DNA of 64,000 nucleotides from assembly GCA_009746045.1 (NCBI GenBank), contig RPFO01000213.1:8820781-8884780 (forward strand). Direction: 5' to 3'. This document shows, piece by piece, positions 22,492 through 32,575 of this stretch (position 1 is the stretch's first letter; each line of letters opens with the position of its first letter). The DNA comes from Mesostigma viride (Eukaryota; Streptophyta; Mesostigmatophyceae; Mesostigmatales; Mesostigmataceae). The position numbers and the translations under genes are program-made. Under the pieces are notes generated by a model, which saw only the letters and a program-made list of their open reading frames with translations, searched no databases and was not told the DNA's origin.

Positions 22492-22743
22492 ATACATTGT
22501 CTTGCCTTGTGTGGCGCGGGTGGCGTGGGCGGCATGGGCCAGCCGGGAGTGTAGGGTGGTCGAGATGCTTAATTGCATGGCGTGTATTATGCTTGGTGTG
22601 TGGCATGCCGTGACATGACGGGATGACATTACGGCATGGGTGGGCTGCTCGGTGGCCATTGTGGTCTGTCTTACAATAGCACTAGTGGCACCCGCTGGCT
22701 TCGCCCAGCCCAAAACAGGGTCCCTTTTTTTGGCAGTACTTCG

Positions 22744-23090
22744 CCCCGCTGCCCGCTGCCCGCAGCCCGCAGCCCGCAGCCCGCTGCCCGCTGCCCGCAG
22801 CCCGCTGCCCGCTGCGCGCAGCCCGCTGCCCGCTGCCCGCTGCCCGCTGCCCGCTGCGCGCTGCCCGCTGCCCGCTGCCCGCTGCCCGCTGCGCGCTGCC
22901 CGCTGCCCGCTGCCCGCTGCGCGCTGCCCGCTGCCCGCTGCCCGCTGCCCGCTGCCCGCAGCCCGCTGCCCGCTGCCCGCTGCCCGCTGCCCGCTGCCCG
23001 CTGCGCGCTGCCCGCTGCCCGCTGCCAGCAGCCAGCAGCCCGCTGCCCGCTGACCGCTGACCGCTGCCCGCTGCCCGCTAGAATAGTACG
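22744..23090. repeat. GCCCGCT heptamer minisatellite
   Basis: About 49 units of CCCGCTG with variants CCCGCAG and GCGCGCTG. Long Ala-Arg-Cys-Pro ORFs across it are repeat artefacts. The flank 23084-23215 has duplicated GTGCTCGCTTCGCTCGCGGA segments. From 23216 to 24149 I see no gene. Confidence 0.9.
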
Positions 23091-25370
23091 GTGCTCGCTT
23101 CGCTCGCGGATTGGTGCGCAGTACGCTGCCTGCTGCCCGCTGGAATAGTACGGTGCTCGCTTCGCTCGCGGATTGGTGCGCAGTACGGTGCTCGCTCGCT
23201 TCGCTCGCTCGCTGGGATTGGTGGTTAGTGATTCCGGTTGTTTTGGATTGGCGGGGTACTCCGCGATGCCTTGGATAGTGCGGGATACTCCACATTGCGA
23301 AATTAGTAAATAGGATTAAAAATGCAGGTGACAGTGCGTGACGCTTGGGGTTACTACATAAACATTGCACATCATGTCTATGGTTAACTTGTTGATCCGG
23401 TGCACATGGATGGCTGTCGTGTGGGGCATATGCGAAAGGTTGGCATGCGTGGAAAATTTGAGCATGGCGTGTGCTATGCTCGATGCATGGGTGGCACATG
23501 TGGCGTCATAATGTGGCATGCGTCATGCATGGCCACATGACATGCACATGGTGTCCAGAGGCATTTGCAACATTAACATTTAGCAATAACAACCGACTGC
23601 TAATTTGTGCATATGTCGTAGCTCAGTGCACGAACTGCCAAGATGACCATATTTAATGCTGGTGAATGCAATTGGTGGTCACCTTCCGCGGAGCCGCGAT
23701 CTTGCTATCAGGCTACTATGGCACTAGTTAACAATTATGATAGCAAGCACGCAATTGAAGCCAGCCTGTCAATGAAGTGTTACTGTTCCACATGTTGATC
23801 ATCAAGACGCCTCATACCTGTGCCATGGTGTCAGTTACATGATTGCTTGTATACCATATTGGAGTCATGAATAGTGCATTACATAAGAACTGGCTCCAAG
23901 TGCGGCACTGGTCCTCAAATCAAGCATTATTTGAGCAGCAAATCAGAAGTTGCAGCTCGCCCGTGGACATTTGACGCTACCTGAGCCGAGATGTAAAACC
24001 TGGACGGCAAGTGTATGTGGTGTTGAATGGGGCAATCCATGTGTGGTAAGCATGGGGAACAATCACACATTAATCCCTTGTTCCTTCTCACATAGTTAGC
24101 GTAACAGTTTATGACGAAACAACAAGAAATAAAGCAGAAATAAAGATTCAAGGGTTTATTAAAAATATAAACCCTTGATTTTAACATACTTAAAAAAACC
24201 AGCCCATACATGGCTACACGTGGGCAACACACGGCTCGATCTACTACATCTGGACCCGGTTGAATTTGGATGGGTCTTAACCAAGGGGGACATCAGAACC
24301 AGCAAATGTATCTTTGAGTACACCGCAGATTGGGGTTATGATATCTTGTTGCATACGTACCATCAGCCCCATCCGGGCCGAGCCCGCTGGGGACTACATT
24401 GGCCGGGCTACACTTGGGTTAAGATGATTACCCTGGCGGTAGACCACCCTCTCGTGGACCGCAGGGCCACTGATGTACAACATCTTCTGATGCATAGGGC
24501 GATAGGGGTCTGCGCTACGCTCCACGAGCGTTTTGGTCATGATGCATCCTGCCTGTGCACGCACCCTAGTGAAACCATTGAGCACAGGTTTCTTTACTGT
24601 AATCTCCCTGGGGTTTGGACGTGGCTCATTAACATCTGGGCCGCATGGACGGCATCGCCACCCACTCTCCCAATTAGCGTGCGTACCATCATTTTCGGTA
24701 TTGCTGGCACACCAGGGACCGAGCTTTCAGTTTCCCAAGCAGAATGGATATGGCTACGCACTACTATGCTATACGCGATCTGGACCATACGCAACGAGAC
24801 AGTCTTTAAGGTCCGCGAGGAGTATACCCGCGGCGGCGTAGTCACTACAATTCGGTTCGTAAGTGACGCGAAATGTGCGAGAATGTTACCCCGGTGGTCC
24901 GGTAAGATTCACCGTTAGATCGTGGTCAGAAGAAACATATGTTTCCTCTTTTCTCGCCACCTGGCGAGGTTCGAGCGGGGCCTGAACGAGCCTCAGCCTA
25001 GCAAAGCACGGGCCAAATCTGAACTCAGGATTTTCTGAACTAAAAAGACGACTGTTACGAATACGACCCAGGTACGACTGCTTTAATGTACCCTACGGAA
25101 GCAAATCTTGCGGGATTTTTGCTGGTGCCACGCTGGCTTGCAGTGTCCTCTGTCTCCGCCACGTGTTTGCATTTCCTTGCGAGGTTTCTCAATGTAGGCT
25201 CTAGACGTTGAGCGACAACAATGCATTATATTACAGCGCAACATTTCATACGTTGGTGAATCCGGAGACGCTGACAGATTGCAGCCATTGTCGCGGCATT
25301 GTCATAAGCTTGACGTGTAAAAGTTAGCCTAACGTGAAAATTGACGGGGTGTTGCATTACCGGTTCAAGG

Positions 25371-27435
25371 ATGGCGGAAAGAAGAAGTGGTCGGGCTAGG
25401 AAACCACCACCACATCTCGTAGAAGAATATGTGCTGGAGGGGACAGAATTGGCGGGCTTTATGCAGGACGAGCCGAACTTTGCGGCAGCAAATAGTGGAA
25501 TCGAGAGCTTGGTCGCTGTAGACGATGACAATGAAAGCGAGCCTGACGGATTTGACGTTTTCGTTGCTGCATCTGCCTACAGCAGGCTTCCGGTTAAACC
25601 GGGTGGTAAGGAGTTCATTGAGGAAGGACCAGGCTTTCCCTGGGTCCCGGGTTATCGTGCCGAGGATGGGGCAGCGGGAGTAGCGTGGACGGTGGTTCTG
25701 GGCAAAGGCCGCAGGTCCATTTCGCCCGGATGCTCGGTAGAGGTTTCCGCTGCAGATGGCACTGCAGTTTTTGCAGAAATCACACAGATTGTGCCGCGGG
25801 ACGCAGCCATTGCAGCAGGGATAGACATGTCCAACACCCCTGGGGCGGATGACAACCTCATCTGTAAAGGGTTCAAGTATTATCCCGACGAGGAGGTTAA
25901 GGAGGACGCTTACGGTGCCTTTGATTGGCCAGAGAACCCCCTGACGCTGGTAGTGACGGCAATCCCCGTCGTGTTTCCCCCGAGCGCCGTTAAGAAGGTG
26001 ATCGAAGTCCGGCCGTATGATGACATGACTCTCGGGCAGAACGTGGACTATTTAGTCGAGGTAAGGTCGTGCTGATTCCGGCATGCTTTGGGTGGTTTCA
26101 TAAGTTCGCTGCTGGCCATTCCTTTTACAGTTACTTGTGTCCTTGGTTGTACAATCATCCTTGAACTGTGGGCAATACATTGCATCGGACCGTGGCCCTG
26201 TGCTTATGCAACCTCCTTGATTTTCTTTTGGCATGCACACGTGCAGTACTTTTACTGTCCACAGGACAACATGTTCAAAATCATCAGGCAACCCACCGCT
26301 CGTGAACTATACGACCGCTTGCCAGTGCTGAGCCTGGTGGCCACCGGCGGTGGCAGCCAGGTGGCCTGCCATATTCAGCTAGTGCAGCTGAAGACAGGCA
26401 TAGTTCGCGAAATGAAGCACCGCTTCACGAGCGCGGAGGCCAGCCAGAAGGCAACTGCGGCCGGGACATGGCTCAGCATTGACGTGTCACCCGCGTGCTT
26501 CTACGCACTTCCCGACAACATCCGAGCGATGTTCAGTCCTGGGCGGTCCGGGGATGCGTGGATCCTGCAGGTGAGAATTGTTTGTGCACACAAGCCTTTA
26601 GTTGGGTGGATGAGTGGGTGGGTGGGCGGGCGGGCGGGCGGGCGGCGGGCGGGCGGGCGGGCGGCGGGCGGGCGGGCGGGCGGGCGGGCGGGCGGGCGGG
26701 CGGCGGGCGGCGGGCGGCGGGCGGGCGGGCGGGCGGGCGGGCGGGCGGGCGGGCGGGCGGGCGGGCGGGCGGGGGGCGGGTGGGCGGGTGGGTGGAGCTT
26801 TTACCATTGATAGATTAGTGTGTGTCAGTTGCGTATTAATTACAATTGCAAGCTTTGGCTTATTTTATTGTGCCATGCACGCTCCCACTGTCTATGCAGG
26901 CTGAATGGGAGAGCCCCGAGTCTTGTGAGGCACTCAAGGCACTGGTGGCACCCACGTGGTACCAGCTGCCGTTGAAAGGGGGTGACCTCTTGGAGTTCTA
27001 CGGAGGGATCAAGATGCGTTTTTTCCCGTACCGCGCACCGCACATCAAGTAAGCATGGTCGCCTTGCTAGCTTGTTTGACTTGTTTCCTTATCCAATGCA
27101 CATGTATGGAATCCTCTTACGCATGCGTGCCCATTTGCAATGTTGTGTTTAAAAAAATAGAATTCTCTTGTGGAGACGCACTTAATATTCAGCGCAGTAA
27201 ACATGATTTCAATTCGGCTGAAGTGCACCGACATTAATCAAATGCCATTCCCAAAAGAGATTTCTCAATGTCCCCATATGCGATTGCGCCATGTGTTGGG
27301 TTTCTTTTCCCCAGGCTCTGGCTGGAGCATGTGGTCGTCACAAAGAACACTGGCTATATCGTCTACTATACTAAATCTACACCCAAGATAGAGGAGGCCG
27401 TCATGGCATTCCGAGCAGCACACGCAAGGGGCTGA
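25371..27435 (+). CDS. Unrecognised four-exon gene carried by the CACTA-ended element
   Basis: Exons 25371-26060, 26247-26570, 26900-27048 and 27315-27435 have canonical boundaries (GTCGAG|GTAAGG, GTGCAG|TAC, CTGCAG|GTGAGA, ATGCAG|GCT, CATCAA|GTAAGC, CCCCAG|GCT) and stay in frame, giving about 427 aa. The start is the first ATG after in-frame upstream codons without one (MAERRSGRARKPPPHLVEEY). The N terminus is basic and AT-hook-like (GRARKPPP), followed by an acidic stretch. The middle contains GVAWTVVLGKGRRSISPG and LTLVVTAIPVVFPPSAVKK. The C terminus reads LKGGDLLEFYGGIKMRFFPY and VVVTKNTGYIVYYTKS. No catalytic triad or known fold was recognised. Intron 2 carries a GGGCG satellite. Gene structure is strong; function is unknown. 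Confidence 0.7.
26612..26795. repeat. (GGGC)n-type satellite in intron 2
   Basis: About 180 bp of GGGCG and GGGC units between the donor at 26571 and the acceptor at 26899. Gly-Arg-Ala ORFs here are artefacts of the repeat. Confidence 0.9.
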
Positions 27436-27589
27436 GCGACCCCATATTAGTAAGCAGTGAATAACTGAACGAACTTAAGAAGTACTCTCCCATTCTGAAC
27501 TGAGCTTAGAAGTACTCTCCCTTGCGTTAACCTTAGGGCAGGGGACCATCACGAACCACGTAAGCATAGGTTGGATATCCCACTACCAC

Positions 27590-28080
27590 GTGTGGCCCGC
27601 CCAGGGGCCCGCCCGCGGTGGCGGTGGCGGCAACCGGTGCGGGGGTGGCTGGCCTGCCCAGGCGCCCGCCGGCAGTGGCGGTGGCGGCAACCGGTGCGGG
27701 GGTGGTTGGCCTGCCCAGGCGCCAACCTGCGGTGTTGGCGGCGGCAACCGGCACGGGGGTGGCTGGCCTGCCCAGGCGCCCGCCGGCAGTGGCGGCGGGG
27801 GCAACCGGCGCGGAGGTGGCTAGCCCGCCCGGGCGCCCGCCGGCGGCGGCGGCGGCGGCAACTGGCGCGGTTGTGGCTGGCCCCCTGAGCGCCCGCCAGC
27901 AGTGGCGGTGGCGGCAACCGGCGCGAGGGTGGCTGGCCTGCCTGGGCGCACGCCGGCGGTGGCGGCGGCGGCAACCGGCGCGGGGGTGGCTGGCCCGCCC
28001 GGTCGTCCGCCAGCAGGTGCGGTGGCGGTGGCAGCAGCTGTAACGGTGGGGCCGGCAGCTGTGGTGGCAGGGGCAGCGGG
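27590..28080 (-). repeat. 57-bp coding minisatellite (Ala/Pro-rich, 19-aa unit)
   Basis: Tandem 57-bp units encode variants of RPATPAPVAATATAGGRLG on the minus strand within the last exon of the 2A-like gene. Length divisible by three keeps the frame, apart from one shift near 27830. Confidence 0.85.
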
Positions 28081-30682
28081 CTGAGTCATTTCCGAGTCGG
28101 TAGGACCTGCCCCGAGCCGCGCAATGATTTCCTCCAGCATCTTCACGCGAGCAAGGAGCTTACGGACCTGTTTTGCCACCTTGAAGGTAAGCATACCGTT
28201 TCCAAGTGCTTTCAGGAGCTGCGACACGCTAGGCTCACCCTTGTTAGGCCCCCTCTCGTTAAACATAGCGAGCTTGAAAGCAAACCGTTTCAGGTTGGCG
28301 ATGACACCCGGCTCCATCTTGGATACGCTGAGCACCTCGGTGCCGTACTTCTCACCGCCCTCAGCCGGGCAATCGAACTCCTCAAACACTGCGAGGCCGA
28401 CATGCAGGGTGTCAACATTGCAATGACAAATGTCTGGGTAAGTGATTTGCCATTACAATTTCCTTCCCTTGCTTTCATGTCGCGGTTTCCCAAATTGACA
28501 TACTATAATAATGCATAAGCGCACCCGGGCAGCCTCCTTAGTAGCTGGTTTGTCTGTCATATGGAGGCAGATGGTACGCAAGGATAGATGGCAAGTAGTG
28601 ATGAAGGAGACCACCCCCAAGTCTGTGGGGGCTCCGCGTGTGACCGCGTATGCGTGCGTGGGTGTGTGTGGGGAGTGACATGCATTCGTGAGTGTGGTGG
28701 GGAGCTGGCATGCATGCGCGGGTGTGTGGGGTGGCTGGCATGCTACGTGGGTGTGGGGGGTGGCTGGCATGCGTGCATGGGTTTGTGGGGTGGCTGGCAT
28801 GCGTGCGCGGGTGTGGGGGTGGCTGGCATGCGTTCGTGGGTTGCTGGGGAGGCTGGCATGCGTGCGTGTGTGGGGGGGGAGCTGCCATGCATGCATGTGG
28901 GGCGGGGCGGGCTGGCATGCGTGCGTGCATGTGTGGGGGGAGTGGCATGCATTCGTGAGTGTAGTGGGGAGCTGGCATGCATGCGTGGGTGTGGGGGGGG
29001 CTGGCATGCTACCTGGGTGTGGGAGGGGGCTGGCATGCGTGCGTGGGTGTGGGGGTTGGCTGGCATGCTACGTGGGTGTGGGGGGTGGCTGGCATGCGTG
29101 CCTGGGTTGGTGGGGTGGCTGGCATGCGTGCGTGGCTGTGGGGGTGGCTGGCATGCGTGCCTGGGTTTGTGGGGTGGCTGGCATGCATGCGTGCATGTGG
29201 GGGGTGGCTGGCATGCTACGAGGTTGTGGGGGGGGCTGGCATGCATGCGTGCATGTGGGGGGGGCTGGCATGCATGCGTGGGTGTGTGGGGGGCTGCCAT
29301 GCGTGCGTGGGTGTGGGGGGGAGTGGCATGCATTCGTGAGTGTGGTGGGGAGCTGGCATGCATGCGTGGGTGTGGGTGGGGGCTGGCATGCTACGTGGGT
29401 GTGGGAGGGGGCTGGCATGCGTGCGTGGGTGTGGGGGGTGGCTGGCATGCTACGTGGGTGTGGGGGGGGGGCTGGAATGCATAAGTGGGTTTGTGGGGGG
29501 GCTGGCATGCGTGCGTGGCTGTGGGGGTGGCTGGCATGCGCGCCTGGGTTGGTGGGGTGGCTGGCATGCATGCGTGCATGTGGGGGGTGGCTGGCATGCT
29601 GCGTGGGTGTGGGGGGGGCTGGCATGCGTGCATGGGTTTGTGGGGGGGCTGGCATGCATGCGTGCATGTGGGGGGTGGCTGGCATGCTAAGTGGGTGTGG
29701 GGGGGGGGCTGGCATGCGTGGATGGGTGGGGTGTGGGGCTGGCATGCATGGATGGATGTGGTGCCCTCTATTAATTAATTAACTAACTAATTAATGCATT
29801 ATAAGTGGTTTGCACCAAGCGCTGGGTGCGGTGGCGGTGGAATGGGAGCGCGAGCATGCATCATGGCAGGTACTCAATGAGGGGGATCGAGGGGAGGTTG
29901 TACATAGATGGGACTAGGTGGGAGGTAAATAAGGCGTTCCTTTATGTGTCAAGGGGTTGGTGGGAGGGATAAAGTGAGGAACCAATCTCACCCTGGGTCA
30001 TGATATGGGCTCACCGTCACAGAACTGTTGAAGATCAAGGCCTTTGGCCACCTCATCCTGCTCCCAAGAAGGCCCTGGATTCACCTGCAAGGGTGAGGAA
30101 ACAGTATTGACAGGTAACGTTCAGTTTGATGAGATGATGGGGTACATTCAAAACCATTTGTCATTGAAGTAAGCAGGTAAAATGACATTAGGATCTTCAT
30201 CCTAAAAAACTGTCTCCCAATGACGAGTACTTCCTTACGAGTAAATCGAAGCTTCGACATAAACGCGATTATTATTTATCTGCTGGACGGCAGCATGGTA
30301 TGAGTGCATAGTTATTATACGTAACACATTTACCAGCGGCAAACGTCATGTCGGAATGTCGGATTAAGACCGCTAGCATGGCCACCAAAAGTAGCAACGA
30401 ATGCGACTGAGTTTCCACTGCACATCCAAGAATGGAAGTTTCGCCATCGAAACTGATCTTCACGCGTAAATGGCCGCTAGCCAGGGGTTCACAATCGTTC
30501 GTAACAGTAGATTCGCAGAGTCGGACATCGGATTAAAGTGCGCATAGCCGAGCATCCAATACTGCTTATCGTTAGCTGTTTTCCTTAGAATGTACACTCA
30601 CCTCGACATTACCGATCATCAACAGAGCTTTCTGCGTAGCAGCGCTAAGAATGCGGCTGAGGAGGTAGTTCTCAACCTTCAT
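27820..30682 (-). CDS. Three-exon gene with intron-split 2A-like N terminus, in the CACTA-ended element
   Basis: Exon 1 30682-30602 encodes MKVENYLLSRILSAATQKAL then LMIGNVE and ends GTCGAG|GTGAGT. Exon 2 30084-30015 follows CCCTTGCAG and begins VNPGPSWEQDEVAKG. Exon 3 begins at 28433 after TTACCCAG and reads on in phase (DICHCNVDTLHVGLAVFEEF) to a stop at 27820, about 254 aa in all. The junction gives GNVEVNPGP after a hydrophobic helix, resembling 2A/2A-like ribosome-skipping peptides (DxExNPGP) known at the N termini of some non-LTR retrotransposon ORFs. The key Asp is Asn here. Exon 3 then has a helical segment (VAKQVRKLLARVKMLEEIIA) and Ala/Pro repeats. Beyond a frameshift near 27830 the repeat frame stays open to 27533. 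The overall function is not recognised. Confidence 0.6.
28655..29770. repeat. 1.1-kb GGCTGGCATGC minisatellite within the minus gene's second intron
   Basis: Roughly 30 to 40 bp units built of GGGGGTGGCTGGCATGCGTG and related strings with variable G runs. It lies between the acceptor at 28434 and the donor at 30014. ORFs of up to 364 codons (GWHACV repeats) are repeat artefacts. The flanking (TTAA)n runs at 29768-29795. Confidence 0.9.
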
Positions 30683-31786
30683 GGCTTCCGCAGGTCTTGA
30701 GCGAATCTTGGCCGGAGCTGTTACTCGGCAATCAGATCCGGGCTAATTGCCCGAGAGACTCTAAAGCACGCCCGAGTGCTGGATATCGAGGCAGCGATTC
30801 CGGAGCTCTTTTGAAGAAAGTGGTATGGCGAAATGTAAATTTCTAAGCAGTATCGGCTTTCGTGCAGTAGGCACTTCCTCGCCGCGGTTGTCCGACCCCG
30901 CAAGCCGGAAGGCGGAAATTTAAACAATGCAAAGCAGTTAAAACACCAACAAATCTGAACCATTGAAAGGCAGGCAAGATGGATTCAAATTGTGGCTCAC
31001 CTTGGGCCGAAAGGGCCGAATTCGTTGGCGCTGACGTCCGCCATAACTGGGTGTGCGTCAGTGGTTCGTGCTTGCGGGCAATTCCCCGTGCTTGGCAATG
31101 TTAGGCTATTGTGTCGTTTATTGTATTTTTGTATTTAACGGTAGCCCTTTCGCATTCCAGCGATCGTCCTGCTACGGTTGCGCACTGTGTTCAGTGATAC
31201 GGTCCATTATAATTTCATCAATGCATTCCGTCCGGGGAAAATCTTTACAGATCTCCTCCCAGATTTGCAACAGATCTCGGCGCAACTGGGTTGGCTGGGG
31301 CAGGTACGACAGCGCAGAAATTTCCCTAGTTCACAACGCTCGCAACTTGGCCGCGCTGGGGCAGCTTGACCCGGGTGACTTTCCCTGCCAAAAAAGGTTT
31401 CCGCGGAAGCGTATTGTAGTGGTCCGGCGCTTTATATACCTATGCGGAATGCGGTTATGCGCCGCTACTGGCTGTTACTGAGCTCAGGAACAACACAGGG
31501 TGTGGGACCCAGTGAGGGCCCAATAACGACAAGCCCATCCCGCTCCAGCTTTTTCATGATCTACTGGGCCGTAATCAGGTATTCACCAGTATGCCTCATG
31601 GCGACATTACTCAGGTCCAATGGCTTCCCTGGTCTAATAACGCGCCCTATTAGCCTTTCACCTGTCACCGCCACACGTGTGTGTGCCCACCTTCATTAGG
31701 ATTCGCTGATACTCATTTCCCCTCTCACCTCTTTGGTCCATAATTGGCTAATAAAATATACCCATTTCCCCGAAAATTTATTATAG

Positions 31787-31881
31787 TCAGTCACGCCTTA
31801 AGTTGGGTTCACGCCTTGTAAAATGGGTTGACCAGGGGTTAACCCCTCGAAAACCTCGAACCCAACTTAAGGCGTGACTGA
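31787..31881. repeat. 95-bp perfect foldback (MITE-like)
   Basis: TCAGTCACGCCTTAAGTTGG and its extension (24 bp) at 31787-31810 are perfectly inverted at 31858-31881. An inner AGGGGTTAACCCCT palindrome sits at 31834-31847. The left arm overlaps the right TSD of LINE A copy 3, so the LINE probably inserted at its edge. Confidence 0.8.
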
Positions 31882-32389
31882 CCTGTCAGGACAAATAAAG
31901 TGAGAAATATCTTCAGCGGCGGCAGTTATCGCTCGTTGTAAATACGGACGGTACGGCACGATCTCCTAAGGGAGGGGAAATTTCAGTTTGCCAATCTCCG
32001 GAATCTCACGATACAGATAGATCCAGCTGTTTGTAGAGTGCTATTGTTTTGTTGTTATTGTTGTTGTTGTTGTTGTTGTTGACTTGTTGTTGTGTCCCAC
32101 GCCGCAGATCTAGCTGTACACTGAGATACAACCAGACGCTAGTACGGGTGTCGATGTGAATATTCCAAAAAAGCTAATAAAATACCCGGAAAATATTCCT
32201 AGAAGCTGAACTGGAATCGAATCAGTCAATTCTCGGAAGATGCGGTTACGGCATGGGATGTTGTTGTTGTTGACTTGTTGTTGTTGCCCAGTGCCCAGTG
32301 CCCAGTGCCCAGTGCCCACGCAGCACATGGGCAGCAGAGATTTGGAAACGGCCGAGGGCCAGGACACTCGGCAGGGGTAGCTGGCCAAC

Positions 32390-32434
32390 AAATCAACGTC
32401 AACTAACACCCATTTCACCAGAAATCAACGTCAA
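32390..32434 (+). mobile_element. 19-bp LINE 3'-end insertion with 13-bp TSD
   Basis: CTAACACCCATTTCACCAG (32403-32421) matches the terminal bases of LINE B and is flanked by AAATCAACGTCAA at 32390-32402 and 32422-32434. Confidence 0.85.
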
Positions 32435-32514
32435 GCAATCCGCAATAAACGTCAAACTATTGCATGTTTACCTACTAGTAGGGGATCTAGTTCAGAATGT
32501 TTGTAGATGCAGTG

Positions 32515-32575
32515 AAATAGGAGGGGGCTAATAAAATATACCCATTTCCCCGAAAAAAAAAAAAAATAGGAGGGG
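32515..32575 (+). mobile_element. Minimal LINE A 3'-end insertion with A tail and 12-bp TSD
   Basis: GCTAATAAAATATACCCATT plus TCCCCG and 11 or more A (32527-32563) lies between AAATAGGAGGGG at 32515-32526 and 32564-32575. Confidence 0.88.

Larger units (their letters stand above)
16275..24206. mobile_element. 7.9-kb TIR element inserted in LINE A copy 3
   Basis: Left end TGGGCTGGTTTTTTTTAGTA and the inverse of the right end agree for about 30 bp (to TGTTAAAATC). Just inside the right end is a perfect hairpin AAGGGTTTAT...ATAAACCCTT (24150-24177). Removing 16275-24206 restores the LINE sequence GAGCAT-TACATGG seen at 10150, so there is no clear TSD (0-2 bp). Contents: CCATGC minisatellite, two minus-strand genes, a palindromic array with two nested LINE fragments, a plus-strand gene fragment and a heptamer repeat. 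No transposase was recognised. Confidence 0.8.
24843..31421. mobile_element. 6.6-kb CACTA-ended DNA transposon in LINE A copy 3
   Basis: Left end CACTACAATTCGGTTC and inverted right end CACTACAATACGCTTC match at 14 of 16 positions. The LINE resumes with a 2-bp duplication GT (24841-24842 and 31422-31423) relative to LINE A copy 1. CACTA termini define the EnSpm/CACTA superfamily, which makes 2-3 bp duplications. Inside are two convergent spliced genes and their repeats, but no recognisable DDE transposase. It may be non-autonomous, or encode an unrecognised protein set. Confidence 0.82.
16137..31773 (+). mobile_element. LINE family A, copy 3 (plus), split into three by two DNA transposons
   Basis: Three segments are collinear with LINE A copy 1 and join without loss: 16137-16274, 24207-24842 and 31422-31773. 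The whole is bounded by the 16-bp TSD AAATTTATTATAGTCA at 16121-16136 and 31774-31789. The encoded fragments are GRT-free ORF2 C terminus, including LDLLHLDPVEFGWVLTKGD at 24.2 kb. The 3' end TAATAAAATATACCCATTTC plus CCCGA lies at 31750-31773. The flanking repeat, now 15.6 kb apart, proves a single original insertion. Confidence 0.93.

Noticed and set aside
22636-23148. Ala/Arg/Cys-rich protein of 170 codons
   Set aside because: Product of the CCCGCTG heptamer; all three frames are open over it.
28588-29782. Overlapping ORFs of up to 364 codons (GWHACV repeats) on both strands
   Set aside because: They are translations of a G-rich minisatellite with variable G-run lengths and sit inside an intron.
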